Assembly (NCBI RefSeq): GCF_003970385.1
Contig: NZ_RXZH01000002.1
Coordinates: 434,001 to 498,000, forward strand
Origin: Vibrio aquaticus
GTDB taxonomy: Bacteria; Pseudomonadota; Gammaproteobacteria; Enterobacterales; Vibrionaceae
DNA length: 64,000 nt
Reading direction: 5' to 3'
The notes beneath the pieces are model-generated. The model was given only the letters and a program-made list of their open reading frames with translations, was not told the origin of the DNA and did not search any database. Shown here in pieces: positions 1-7,657 of the stretch. Numbering within the stretch: the first letter of the stretch is position 1; the number at the start of each line of letters is the position of its first letter. A program made the translations under genes and the position numbers.

Positions 1-532
1 CCGTGATCTCTTTTGCCCCTTGATGATAAGCTTCAATAACCGGGATCGAATCTGCCACGCCACCATCGGTATAACAGCCACCTGAGAAGCATGGGGTACG
101 CTTATAAGCTAGCGGCAGGGCTGCTGTTGCCTCTAATACTTGCTCTAAGTTGCACGGGGTAACCTGGTAGTAATCTGCCAAGCCTGTATCAATATTGGTT
201 GTTGTCGCGAGCATAGGAGTGTTGGAAAACAGTGCCTCTGTATTGACTGGGTAACGCTTCTCCGATTCGGATACTAACCAATTTACATCAACGAGATTCC
301 CACCTTTGACAAAACGACGAGGGTTATAAAACTGAGAATCAGTGGCCAACTCCGTAATCACGTTATAACTGCGGTGATATTGTTTTGCGAGATAGCCGAC
401 CAAGTTGGATGCTCCAGCTGAAACACCAATGGCAAAGTCGAAAGGGTAGTAGTCCTTTTCAATAAATGTGTCTAATACGCCTGCAGCAAAGATGCCTCTC
501 ATCGCTCCGCCTTCAACAACCAATGCTTTCAT
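1..532 (-). CDS. patatin-like phospholipase, C-terminus cut off by window edge
   Basis: The gene reads leftward from an ATG at 532 and runs off the window. The N-terminal region has all the patatin hallmarks: a glycine-rich oxyanion-hole motif (GGAMRG, about residues 9-14), the nucleophile elbow GVSAG (about residues 36-40) and the Asp of the catalytic dyad in a DGG motif about 150 residues in. The pattern resembles E. coli YjjU, a bacterial patatin-like protein of unclear substrate. Members are serine acyl hydrolases acting on lipid esters. An AGAGAG ribosome site lies a few bases upstream. About 177 residues are visible. Substrate and location are not deducible. Confidence 0.9.
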   Translation of the reverse strand, partial: MKALVVEGGAMRGIFAAGVLDTFIEKDYYPFDFAIGVSAGASNLVGYLAKQYHRSYNVITELATDSQFYNPRRFVKGGNLVDVNWLVSESEKRYPVNTEALFSNTPMLATTTNIDTGLADYYQVTPCNLEQVLEATAALPLAYKRTPCFSGGCYTDGGVADSIPVIEAYHQGAKEIT

Positions 533-743
533 AATGATCACTCTCTGGATTTGTCATTTTCTTTTAATCTGAGAGGATCTTATGCCTTCGGCGCTCATTC
601 GAAAAATCGGTCTTTTGTATAACTGTGATAGGCAATAACGATGCGTCTTAATAGGTTTTGACAATTAAACAAATAGATCTTGCAATTTTTATTTAAGAAA
701 ACATTACTGATAACCTCAATATTCATAGAGTTAGTGAAAATAA

Positions 744-759
744 CTGTATAAAAGACCAG
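744..759. promoter_or_regulatory. weak LexA-like box
   Basis: The 16-mer keeps the CTG-N10-CAG frame of the gammaproteobacterial SOS box. Its left half (AACTGTATA) matches the consensus well and its right half poorly. It lies 48 bp centre-to-centre upstream of a better box at 792-807. It would be unremarkable alone; its position next to the second box is the reason to list it. Confidence 0.3.
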
Positions 760-765
760 TGCTTC

Positions 766-793
766 TTGATCCTTGATGAGAATGAACTATACT
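766..793 (+). promoter_or_regulatory. sigma-70-type promoter for the 73-residue protein
   Basis: A -35-like TTGATC (766-771) and a -10-like TATACT (788-793) are separated by 16 bp. They would start transcription near 800, giving a leader of about 25 nt before the ATG at 825. The -10 overlaps the LexA-like box at 792-807, the usual geometry for repression. Confidence 0.45.
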
Positions 794-807
794 GGATATA
801 AATACAG
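792..807. promoter_or_regulatory. LexA (SOS) box candidate
   Basis: The 16-mer CTGGATATAAATACAG matches the E. coli SOS consensus at 14 of 16 positions, and the flanks add TA on the left. It overlaps the -10 and start region of the promoter at 766-793, so bound LexA would block transcription of the small gene at 825. This is inferred from sequence only. Confidence 0.5.
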
Positions 808-824
808 GTAATTGGAGGTGTATT

Positions 825-1046
825 ATGTTATTAGAAACCATTGAACGCGTTAACCGCCTACGTCAGCAAGCTTTGGCTGATCCTGAATTTATCCAATCAG
901 CAAAAGCTCATGAAAAAGCACTTAACGATAAGAGCTATCACTCTTCAGCCAAATCTGCCAGTAACAAAACAAGAAAAGATAAGACGCTCGCCGAGCTCTA
1001 TCAGCAAGCTGAGTTTGGATCCCGCAGTGATGCGGCCAGTCACTAA
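825..1046 (+). CDS. small hydrophilic protein, possibly SOS-regulated
   Basis: A 73-residue product that I do not recognise. It is highly charged, with no signal peptide or membrane segment; the first 35 residues look helical and the middle is rich in Ser, Lys and Asn. The ATG follows a very strong ribosome site (TTGGAGGTG, 7 nt upstream), and a hairpin terminator lies just downstream, so this is a self-contained monocistronic gene. The overlapping frame starting at 841 lacks a ribosome site and is a shadow. Regulation by LexA is suggested by the box at 792-807. Function is unknown. Confidence 0.75.
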   Translation: MLLETIERVNRLRQQALADPEFIQSAKAHEKALNDKSYHSSAKSASNKTRKDKTLAELYQQAEFGSRSDAASH

Positions 1047-1061
1047 TTAGATGAGTTTTAA

Positions 1062-1085
1062 AGCAGTCATATGGCTGCTTTTTTA
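1062..1085 (+). terminator. intrinsic terminator of the 73-residue gene
   Basis: AGCAG and CTGCT arms, extended by one T-G pair, enclose a CATATG loop and are followed by a run of six T. It starts 16 nt after the stop codon of the small gene. Confidence 0.6.
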
Positions 1086-1514
1086 TTGCCAGAATAAAAA
1101 ATTGGCCGCGAAATGCGGCCGTACAAGCAGGAAGTAAAAGATGCGTAACAGAGCGTTTTTACTCTTATTACTTTCAGTCTAGAACAAATTTTTAGACACG
1201 AAGGTAAAAAGTGCGCTTAGCTTAGAAATGTACCAGGGTCTGCGGCTAATATACTTTTAGGTTAGATAATTATGCTTGTTAATTAGGAAATGATTAGTTA
1301 AAACCTCCGTGGCATCGTCATATATCAGTGAATAATTAGAACTGCTCACAAATCCCTTTCGTAAAATGACTATAATGCGCCATTTGAATTGATCGGTGAC
1401 AATGAAAGGTAAGATTCGACTTTAATGTGCGCGATATGGATCACGCTGCCTCTAACCTTTGCGCGCAATTAGGCGTACTATTGCACCCCTTAAACGGTAA
1501 TCCCGGAAATAATA
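1086..1514. other. long intergenic region with hairpin and leader-like peptide
   Basis: This stretch of over 400 bases holds no conventional gene. It contains a perfect 6-bp inverted repeat (GGCCGC 1104-1109, GCGGCC 1115-1120), which read on the minus strand is followed by AATTTTTT and so resembles a leftward terminator. It also holds a 13-codon frame at 1141-1182 and a TATAAT at 1371-1376 that is the best -10 candidate for the antiporter gene at 1515, although no good -35 is visible. The rest is AT-rich with no recognisable structure. Confidence 0.5.
1141..1182 (+). CDS. putative 13-residue leader-like peptide
   Basis: ATG at 1141 follows AGGAAG with 6 nt spacing and opens a 13-codon frame whose product is MRNRAF, five consecutive Leu, then SV and a TAG stop. 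The run of Leu codons (TTA, CTC, TTA, TTA, CTT) is reminiscent of amino-acid attenuator peptides. However, the next gene is over 300 bp away and no clear terminator/antiterminator pair follows. It may be chance. Confidence 0.2.
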   Translation: MRNRAFLLLLLSV

Positions 1515-2933
1515 ATGGATAATAAACTCGGCTTGAGCTCATTAACTGCGATCGTTATTGGCTCAATGATTGGTGCTGGTGTTTTCAGCTTGCCTCAGAA
1601 TATGGCGTCTGTTGCCAGCCCTGCTGCGGTAATAATTGGCTGGACGATTACAGGTGTCGGGATGATCTTTCTCGCACTCTCATTTCAAAAACTAGCCGCT
1701 CAGCGTCCGCATGTTGATAGCGGTGTGTTTGGCTACGCAAAAGATGGTTTTGGTGATTTTGTTGGTTTCTGCTCGGCTTGGGGCTACTGGCTAAGTGCCA
1801 TGTTGGCCAACGTTTCTTACTTGGTCATTGTGTTCAGTACGTTAGGTATGCTGTTCGACACGCCAGATCAGGTCATTTTCGGCCAAGGCAATACGCTCAT
1901 CTCGATCATTGGTGCTTCTTGTTTGCTCTGGATGGTGCATGCGTTAGTGCTTCGTGGTGTTGAAACCGCAGCTCTGATCAATATGGTGACTACGTACGCG
2001 AAGCTGGTTCCGTTGATGATCTTCATTGTGGCTACGATGTTTGCGTTTAGCTGGAACACGTTCACCCTCGACTTTACTGGGCTTCATTTCGGTGAAGGTC
2101 ACGACCTAATGGCACAGGTTAAGAGCACAATGCTGGTCACCGTTTGGGTATTCATTGGTATTGAAGGCGCTGTGGTGGTGTCGAGTCGAGCGCGTAATCG
2201 TAAAGACATTGGCCGCGCAACGATCCTGGGTTTATTAACCGCACTCGCGATTTATGTATTTGTCACCTTATTGTCGATGGGCGTAATCAAACCTGTTGAG
2301 CTAGCAAGCTATCAAAACCCATCGATGGCGAAGGTGCTGACTCATATATTGGGTCCTTGGGGTCAATACATTATCAGCGTTGGATTACTGATTTCAGTTT
2401 GTGGTGCATTCTTGAGTTGGACGGTTCTCGCTTCAGAAGCGCCATACTTGTGTGCCAAAGAAAACATGTTCCCTAAAGCTTATGCCAAGGTAAACAAAGC
2501 GGGGAGCCCAGTACGGCCACTGACATTGACGAACGTTTGGATTCAAGTTTCGCTTGTATTCGTGATGTTTGCTGGCAGTACTTATGACACATTGTTGATC
2601 ATTGCCTCAGAGATGATTCTAGTGCCGTATTTTCTGATTGGTGCTTTCGTCCTGAAAATTGCCATTGAACAAAAAGACAAAGGCAGCTTATTGCTGATTG
2701 GTATTGGTGCTACATTTTATGGACTTTGGCTACTGTATGCGTCTGGCCTAGATTACTTACTCTTGTCGGCACTACTTTATTTGCCAGGGCTCTATTTCTA
2801 CGTGAAAGCGAAAAAAGAGCAGGGTGTGTCGGCGTTCCAAGGAAAAGAAAAATTAGGTGCGTGTATCTTGGGGGGGGGTGCCCTTGTGGCGGCAGGGCTA
2901 ATCTGGCAAGGCAGTATCAATTTGAATTTCTGA
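1515..2933 (+). CDS. basic amino acid/polyamine antiporter, ArcD-like (APC family)
   Basis: A 472-residue inner-membrane transporter with about 12 hydrophobic segments. The start (LSSLTAIVIGSMIGAGVFSLP, residues 7-27) is the APC-superfamily substrate-binding helix, and the following NMA matches arginine/ornithine antiporters of the ArcD type, which exchange arginine for ornithine; related members carry lysine/cadaverine or other cationic amino acids. The ATG is preceded by GGAAAT. The gene is monocistronic and ends in a long hairpin shared with rarD. Oddity: nine consecutive G (2870-2878) lie inside the last transmembrane segment; slippage there would replace the C-terminus. The exact substrate is not provable. 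Confidence 0.85.
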   Translation: MDNKLGLSSLTAIVIGSMIGAGVFSLPQNMASVASPAAVIIGWTITGVGMIFLALSFQKLAAQRPHVDSGVFGYAKDGFGDFVGFCSAWGYWLSAMLANVSYLVIVFSTLGMLFDTPDQVIFGQGNTLISIIGASCLLWMVHALVLRGVETAALINMVTTYAKLVPLMIFIVATMFAFSWNTFTLDFTGLHFGEGHDLMAQVKSTMLVTVWVFIGIEGAVVVSSRARNRKDIGRATILGLLTALAIYVFVTLLSMGVIKPVELASYQNPSMAKVLTHILGPWGQYIISVGLLISVCGAFLSWTVLASEAPYLCAKENMFPKAYAKVNKAGSPVRPLTLTNVWIQVSLVFVMFAGSTYDTLLIIASEMILVPYFLIGAFVLKIAIEQKDKGSLLLIGIGATFYGLWLLYASGLDYLLLSALLYLPGLYFYVKAKKEQGVSAFQGKEKLGACILGGGALVAAGLIWQGSINLNF

Positions 2934-2980
2934 AAAATCCCCTGCGACGACTAAATATAAGTAAGTCGCAGGGGATTTTT
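2933..2980. terminator. bidirectional terminator between antiporter and rarD
   Basis: Perfect 16-bp arms (2933-2948 and 2965-2980) with A-rich and T-rich ends enclose a 16-nt loop. The structure begins within the antiporter stop codon and ends 8 bp before the rarD stop codon, so one hairpin serves both convergent genes. Confidence 0.9.
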
Positions 2981-2988
2981 CAATAGGC

Positions 2989-3879
2989 TTATCTGAATTT
3001 TGCTCGGTATCGGTAACGCAAACTATCAAAAATAGTAAATATCAAACCGGCCCAGATGAAGCTGAAGCTCACCAGTTTAACCTCATCAAACAGCTCACCG
3101 AATAGATAGACAGCCAAGAAAAACTGAATGGTCGGTTCAATGTATTGCATTAAGCCAATGGTCGACATAGAGGTCAGTCGAATCGCGATAGAATAGAAGA
3201 CCAATGGCAGCAATGTGACGGGTGCTGACCCGACATAAAGCCAGAATGTTTGCATACCGGAGTGAAGGGAAACCGTTCCGATCGTGTACTCTTTAAACAG
3301 GATATAAAGTAAAGCGATAGGTAAAAGAACTAACGCTTCGACAAACAGCCCTGTACTCCATTCATAAGACGATTTCTTCTTACACCAACCATAAAAAGTG
3401 AAAAAAATGGCCATGGTTAACGCAATGTATGGCACGCTGCCGTAATGAATGATCTGGTAGCTCAAACCGATACAAGCCAATACTAAAGCGACCTTTTTAC
3501 CAAGCGAAAGCGTTTCGTTTAAAAAGAAAACACCCAACGCCATCATGGTGATCGGGCTAATGAAAAAGCCTAAACTCGCATCGATCACTCTGTCGTTGGT
3601 CATCGCCCAAGTAAACGCACACCATGAAATAGACATCATCACGGTCGCCAGCGTTGAAAACAATAAAGACCGTTTATCAGCCCAAATTGCCTTTAAGCTG
3701 GGCATGCGTTTCGTTATTGCTAAAACGATCAAAGCGCCAAAAGGAACCGAGGCGATCAATCTTATCGCGATGAGTTCATCGGTCGCCGCATACGGTAAGA
3801 ACTGATAATAAAGAGGCAGCAAGCCCCAAAGTAAAAAGGAAAAGGCAGCCATTGCATTGCCTAAACGTTGCTCAGACAT
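2989..3879 (-). CDS. rarD: RarD, EamA-family transporter
   Basis: A 296-residue protein with about ten membrane helices and the N-terminal pattern of RarD (GNAMAAFSFLLWGLLPLYYQF, residues 7-27). It belongs to the drug/metabolite transporter superfamily; E. coli RarD is known as a chloramphenicol-sensitivity protein with unproven substrate. It is a single gene convergent with the antiporter at 1515 and divergent from vgrG at 4197. The length fits the family. Confidence 0.9.
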   Translation of the reverse strand: MSEQRLGNAMAAFSFLLWGLLPLYYQFLPYAATDELIAIRLIASVPFGALIVLAITKRMPSLKAIWADKRSLLFSTLATVMMSISWCAFTWAMTNDRVIDASLGFFISPITMMALGVFFLNETLSLGKKVALVLACIGLSYQIIHYGSVPYIALTMAIFFTFYGWCKKKSSYEWSTGLFVEALVLLPIALLYILFKEYTIGTVSLHSGMQTFWLYVGSAPVTLLPLVFYSIAIRLTSMSTIGLMQYIEPTIQFFLAVYLFGELFDEVKLVSFSFIWAGLIFTIFDSLRYRYRAKFR

Positions 3880-4196
3880 AATGACCTCAAGTTGTTAGAA
3901 ATTGAGCGAAATCTAAGCTTCTTCATTCAAAATGTAAAGAGAATATTCCTATAAATATCGGACAGGTTTTACAAACCTCGGCGACCGTTTTAAAAGCAAG
4001 GTCTTGTCTCTAACTAAAGAGAGGCAACCGGTTATTCGTCAAGCTGGGCAGATAACTGCTTAATCACAACAACTTATTACTTAAAGAGAGTCTTTCTCTT
4101 TTTAAGCTATTGAAATCTTGTCTATTTTCCTTGGTATTAAGATTGCTTCATCGTTCTTTTATGTTAAGTGCTCGGGCCATATAGAAGGAACTCTTA
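3880..4196. other. divergent intergenic region rarD / vgrG
   Basis: About 317 bp without a gene. It holds a sigma-54-type element at 4131-4147 for vgrG and a short hairpin (AAAGAGA 4083-4089, TCTCTTT 4095-4101) ahead of a few T. No clear sigma-70 promoter was recognised on either strand. Confidence 0.6.
4131..4147 (+). promoter_or_regulatory. sigma-54 (RpoN) promoter candidate for vgrG
   Basis: TTGGTATTAAGATTGCT has the invariant GG-N10-GC of -24/-12 promoters (GG 4133-4134, GC 4145-4146), with a perfect TTGCT -12 box and a weaker -24 box. Transcription would start near 4158, leaving a leader of about 40 nt. A similar but stronger element precedes the second vgrG. Confidence 0.5.
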
Positions 4197-6302
4197 ATGC
4201 CAATCTTAACTTTCAATATCGATATTGATGGCCTTCCGCCCGATTCGCTACGTGTTATCGAATACCGTGGTTCAGAGTCGCTCTCTCAAACACAGGATGA
4301 GCAAGGTCAGGTGTGTAATGGGTTTCGCTATGAGTTCAAACTCGCGAGCCGCAGATCTGACATTAACGAAAGAGACATTGTTGATCGTGAACTCGACTTT
4401 GGTGTGTTTATGGATGGGGAGTGTGTCCAACGTTTGAACGGAATAGTACGCCGGTTTTCTGTGGGCGATACTGGCCATAATCATACGCACTATCAGCTCG
4501 TTGCCGTTCCAGCCATCGAACGGCTGTCGCTGCGAAGAAATTCGCGCTCATTCCAATTTAAAACGGTGCCAGAAATCATCGCCTTGTTGTTGTCTGAAAT
4601 GGGGGTGAGTGGCTATCAATTTATGCTCAAGAATCCTCACCCTCAGAGAGAGTTTTGCGTTCAGTATCAAGAGTCTGATTTGGACTTTTTGCATCGCTTA
4701 GCTTCAGAAGAGGGGTTGGTGTATAGCTTTAGCCACCAACGCGGCAAACATAGTGTGATATTTACCGATGCCAGTGAACCTCTAACTAAGCGTGTTGAAC
4801 CGCTGGTTTACAATAACCTCAGCGGAGGATTGGCCAACCAACCCTATGTGCGCCACTTCGCGCTGACAACACGTTCTGATGTCAGCCATGTGACACTTCT
4901 AGACCGCAGTTTCAAAAAGCCTTCTTACTCTTTCTCTAACCCTGTCAGTGGTCAAGAAATCAATCATCAACGAACAGATTCGTATGAGCATTTTGACTAC
5001 CCGGGACGATTTAAAAGTGATGAACTGAGCCAACTGATTACCACTACTCGCCTTAATCAACTTCGGAATGAATCTAAAACAGCGTCTGGGGCAAGTAATT
5101 GTCCTAATTTAGCGGCGGGAAGTAAGTTTGAGCTCACTGGACATCACAGCGCAAAAGTGAACCGAGAGTGGCTAGCTGTTTCAGTTGAGCACATAGGCAC
5201 ACAGCCTCAAGCGTTGGAAGAAGAAGGGGGCAGTGGCATCACCACGTATCACAACACCTTTAAAGTGATTCCTGCCGATTTGGTTTGGCAGCCTAAGTCC
5301 ATGACTAAGCCTAGGGTAGATGGGCCAATGATTGCAACGGTTGTCGGCCCTGACGGGGAAGAGATCTATTGCGATGAGCATGGAAGAGTGAAAGTTCATT
5401 TTCATTGGGACAGGTACTCCAACGCCAACGAACAGAGTTCATGTTGGGTTCGAGTCAGCCAAGGGTGGGCAGGAAGCCAATATGGAATGATGACCATCCC
5501 GAGAATCGGGCACGAAGTGATTGTAACATTTCTCAATGGTGACCCGGATCAGCCCATCATTACAGGTCGCACCTATCATGCCGTGAACAGACCGCCTTAT
5601 CCTTTACCTAACAACAAAACCAAAACGGTTATCCGCACTCATTCTTACCAAGGCGATGGATTTAACGAACTGAGTTTTGAAGACCAAGCCAATCAAGAAA
5701 AACTCTACCTTCATGCGCAGCGAGATTGGGATTCCAAAGTACAAAATGATCATGTGTTAGATGTCGACAATGACCAACATTTCACGGTTGAGTCAGAAAA
5801 CTACACACTGACGAAAAAACATCGACACCTCTCCATTGACGGTAGTTTCAATGAACAAACTGGAAGCAATAAGAGTGTCAGCGTCAGTCAGTCTATTGAG
5901 CAGAAAGTGAACCAGAAAACGGTTATTGATAGCGGTGATGAGATTCATCTAAAAGCAGGGAACAAAATCGTATTTGATGCGGGAAGCGCCTTGACGATCA
6001 AAGCAGGAGGCAGCTTCATTAAAGTGGATGCTGGTGGAGTCCATCTAGTGGGGGCCGCCATCAACCTTAACTCGGGCGGAAGTGCGGGAAGTGGCAGTGG
6101 GTATGGTGGCGTAAAAGCTAAGCTGCCAATGGGTATAGAAGAATTGGAAGCGCCAGAAGAGGCCTTGTTCATCAATCCGGTCGCAGTATTGGCTCAGCAA
6201 CATAACATCGATGTAAAGAGTGATGTTGCGGTAACAACCATTTGTCAGAAAAAGTCAGATGGGACGTGTCCATTGAAGGAGTGCCCATGCCGCCAATCTT
6301 AA
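4197..6302 (+). CDS. vgrG: type VI secretion spike protein VgrG (TssI)
   Basis: A 701-residue VgrG, the trimeric tip of the T6SS tube that punctures target cells and carries effectors. The N-terminal 330 residues form the gp27-like base. An OB-fold gp5-like domain follows from about residue 375 (GPDGEEIY, DEHGRVKVHFHWD, GDPDQPIITGRTY), then a beta-helical needle to about 640 ending in Gly/Ser repeats. A tail of about 50 residues ends in a Cys-rich stretch (DGTCPLKECPC). The start follows AGGAAC. There is no adaptor or effector gene downstream, only a 27-codon frame overlapping the 3' end. It is a paralogue of the vgrG at 16281. The tail may be a cargo-docking segment whose partner is lost or encoded elsewhere. 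Confidence 0.93.
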   Translation: MPILTFNIDIDGLPPDSLRVIEYRGSESLSQTQDEQGQVCNGFRYEFKLASRRSDINERDIVDRELDFGVFMDGECVQRLNGIVRRFSVGDTGHNHTHYQLVAVPAIERLSLRRNSRSFQFKTVPEIIALLLSEMGVSGYQFMLKNPHPQREFCVQYQESDLDFLHRLASEEGLVYSFSHQRGKHSVIFTDASEPLTKRVEPLVYNNLSGGLANQPYVRHFALTTRSDVSHVTLLDRSFKKPSYSFSNPVSGQEINHQRTDSYEHFDYPGRFKSDELSQLITTTRLNQLRNESKTASGASNCPNLAAGSKFELTGHHSAKVNREWLAVSVEHIGTQPQALEEEGGSGITTYHNTFKVIPADLVWQPKSMTKPRVDGPMIATVVGPDGEEIYCDEHGRVKVHFHWDRYSNANEQSSCWVRVSQGWAGSQYGMMTIPRIGHEVIVTFLNGDPDQPIITGRTYHAVNRPPYPLPNNKTKTVIRTHSYQGDGFNELSFEDQANQEKLYLHAQRDWDSKVQNDHVLDVDNDQHFTVESENYTLTKKHRHLSIDGSFNEQTGSNKSVSVSQSIEQKVNQKTVIDSGDEIHLKAGNKIVFDAGSALTIKAGGSFIKVDAGGVHLVGAAINLNSGGSAGSGSGYGGVKAKLPMGIEELEAPEEALFINPVAVLAQQHNIDVKSDVAVTTICQKKSDGTCPLKECPCRQS

Positions 6303-6370
6303 AAAGACCCAACAGTGGTCAAGTTGTCAGCATAAGGTCAAATATTTTAAGAAATAGTTTGTCGAATTAG
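6287..6370 (+). CDS. 27-residue frame overlapping vgrG end, possible cargo-gene remnant
   Basis: ATG at 6287 lies inside the last codons of vgrG and is preceded by a textbook ribosome site (GAAGGAG, 6 nt spacing), as expected for a translationally coupled adaptor or effector gene. The frame stops after 27 codons (MPPILKRPNSGQVV start). No similarity is recognised. It is either a tiny real product or the stub of a decayed T6SS cargo gene. Confidence 0.35.
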   Translation: MPPILKRPNSGQVVSIRSNILRNSLSN

Positions 6371-6541
6371 GTAAGATACTCGTTAATAGGATGATATAGC
6401 GCCTGATTGAAGTGGGTGATGTCTATACTTATAGGCATGAGCATCGAGATTTAAGCAAGATGACTTGCTGACTATGACCACTTAAAAGGACGAGATTGTT
6501 ACTTTGGTTGGTATGTAAGTGACAAGATATAGGACAAAAGA

Positions 6542-6901
6542 ATGAATAGCGTGGATCAGAAACGTAAATACTACCGCTTGAAGTATCCGAAACGAGCTCG
6601 GCCGTTTGTTCGCTTCGGCAACGAGATGTTTCAGGTAACAGAAGTTTCTGAGGGCGGCATTCGCATGGTCACTAATCCTTTAACGGAAATGTATAAAGGA
6701 TTGAGCGTGAAAGGCGTACTCAATCTCAACGAAGAGGATATGGTTGAAATTGAAGGCGCGGTGTTACGTTTTGATAACGAAGAAGTGATCATTCAACTGA
6801 AGAAAGGGCCAACGTTTAAAATTATGGTCGATCAGCAGCGTTATATTCGAACCAAGTTCCCTGCATTTTTCGAAAAATTAAGAAATGAGTTGGCGTACTA
6901 G
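6542..6901 (+). CDS. PilZ-domain protein
   Basis: A 119-residue single-domain protein. RKYYR (residues 8-12) fits the c-di-GMP-binding RxxxR motif and EVSEGGI (about 39-45) fits the second motif [D/N]xSxxG with Glu at the first position. PilZ proteins act as c-di-GMP receptors that adjust motility, pili or polysaccharide output. The acidic first position of motif 2 is a mild deviation, so binding should not be assumed. The ATG follows AGGA at short distance. It is monocistronic, with a strong terminator downstream. Confidence 0.85.
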   Translation: MNSVDQKRKYYRLKYPKRARPFVRFGNEMFQVTEVSEGGIRMVTNPLTEMYKGLSVKGVLNLNEEDMVEIEGAVLRFDNEEVIIQLKKGPTFKIMVDQQRYIRTKFPAFFEKLRNELAY

Positions 6902-6933
6902 TCTCACTCTCGGTCTCTAGTTTTAGTTAAAGC

Positions 6934-6958
6934 AAAGGCGCACTCTCTGTGCGCCTTT
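6934..6958 (+). terminator. terminator after PilZ gene
   Basis: Perfect 10-bp arms (AAAGGCGCAC and GTGCGCCTTT) around a 5-nt loop, 33 nt after the PilZ stop codon. Confidence 0.8.
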
Positions 6959-7091
6959 GTCGTATTTGCGCATGTGTTTTCCCACTTTAAATACAATCCG
7001 CCATTGATCTGTTTGTAAATTAAGCCCGTAGAGGTTAGCGAAGTAAGACAACAGCTAATGGAGCTTAGCTCCTCACTTAAGGGATGGACTC

Positions 7092-7589
7092 ATGGTTAAA
7101 TATACACTTTCACTTGCGACAGCTTTAATCGCACTCTTCACATTTATCTTACCTGCACAGGCTCACAACCACGGTATGAAGGCTGATATAGTTGATGTTG
7201 CGGTGGAGAATGGATCGTTCACTACACTTGTCGCTGCCGTTAAAGCCGCTGACTTGGTCGATACGTTGAAGGGCAAAGGTCCATTTACGGTATTTGCACC
7301 GACTGATGAAGCTTTCGCTAAACTACCAGAGGGAACGGTTGAGTCTCTACTTCTACCAGAGAATAAAGACAAGCTTGTAGCGGTTCTCACCTATCATGTT
7401 GTGGCTGGCAAAGTGATGGCAGCAGATGTCGTTAAACTAGACAAAGCAACAACCGTTCAAGGCCAAGATGTCATGATTAAAGTCATGGATGGCAACGTAA
7501 TGGTTGATAACGCCAACGTGGTAGCAACGGACGTGAAAGCGAGCAACGGTGTTATCCACGTGATTGATCAAGTCATCCTTCCTAAATAA
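7092..7589 (+). CDS. secreted fasciclin (FAS1) domain protein
   Basis: A 165-residue exported protein: a Sec signal peptide of about 24 residues (hydrophobic core [16 protein letters not shown]) followed by a His-rich start and one complete FAS1 domain. The two FAS1 signature blocks are present: [15 protein letters not shown] (about residues 65-79) and the C-terminal [15 protein letters not shown]1 domains mediate adhesion; bacterial single-domain forms are small periplasmic or extracellular proteins of uncertain role. The start has AAGGGA upstream. The gene is alone and closed by a 9-bp-stem terminator at 7616. Confidence 0.9.
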   Translation: MVKYTLSLATALIALFTFILPAQAHNHGMKADIVDVAVENGSFTTLVAAVKAADLVDTLKGKGPFTVFAPTDEAFAKLPEGTVESLLLPENKDKLVAVLTYHVVAGKVMAADVVKLDKATTVQGQDVMIKVMDGNVMVDNANVVATDVKASNGVIHVIDQVILPK

Positions 7590-7615
7590 ACCCATCGTTC
7601 TATTTAATGCATATT

Positions 7616-7643
7616 GGGCAGAGCATCGCTTTGCCCTTTTTTT
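7616..7643 (+). terminator. terminator of the fasciclin gene
   Basis: A 9-bp stem with one G-T pair and a 3-nt loop is followed by seven T. Its presence rules out any start of the next gene upstream of about 7645. Confidence 0.85.
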
Positions 7644-7657
7644 GGACGGAATCCTTC

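Noticed and set aside
4045..4060. Another GG-N10-GC motif (TGGGCAGATAACTGC) upstream of the first vgrG, and a similar one at 16139-16154 before the second
   Set aside because: Both lack the TTGGCAC and TTTGC cores, are weakly palindromic and lie farther from the starts; the elements at 4131-4147 and 16207-16223 are better.
7607..7657. Upstream start for the flavin-binding protein
   Set aside because: It lies across the terminator of the fasciclin gene.
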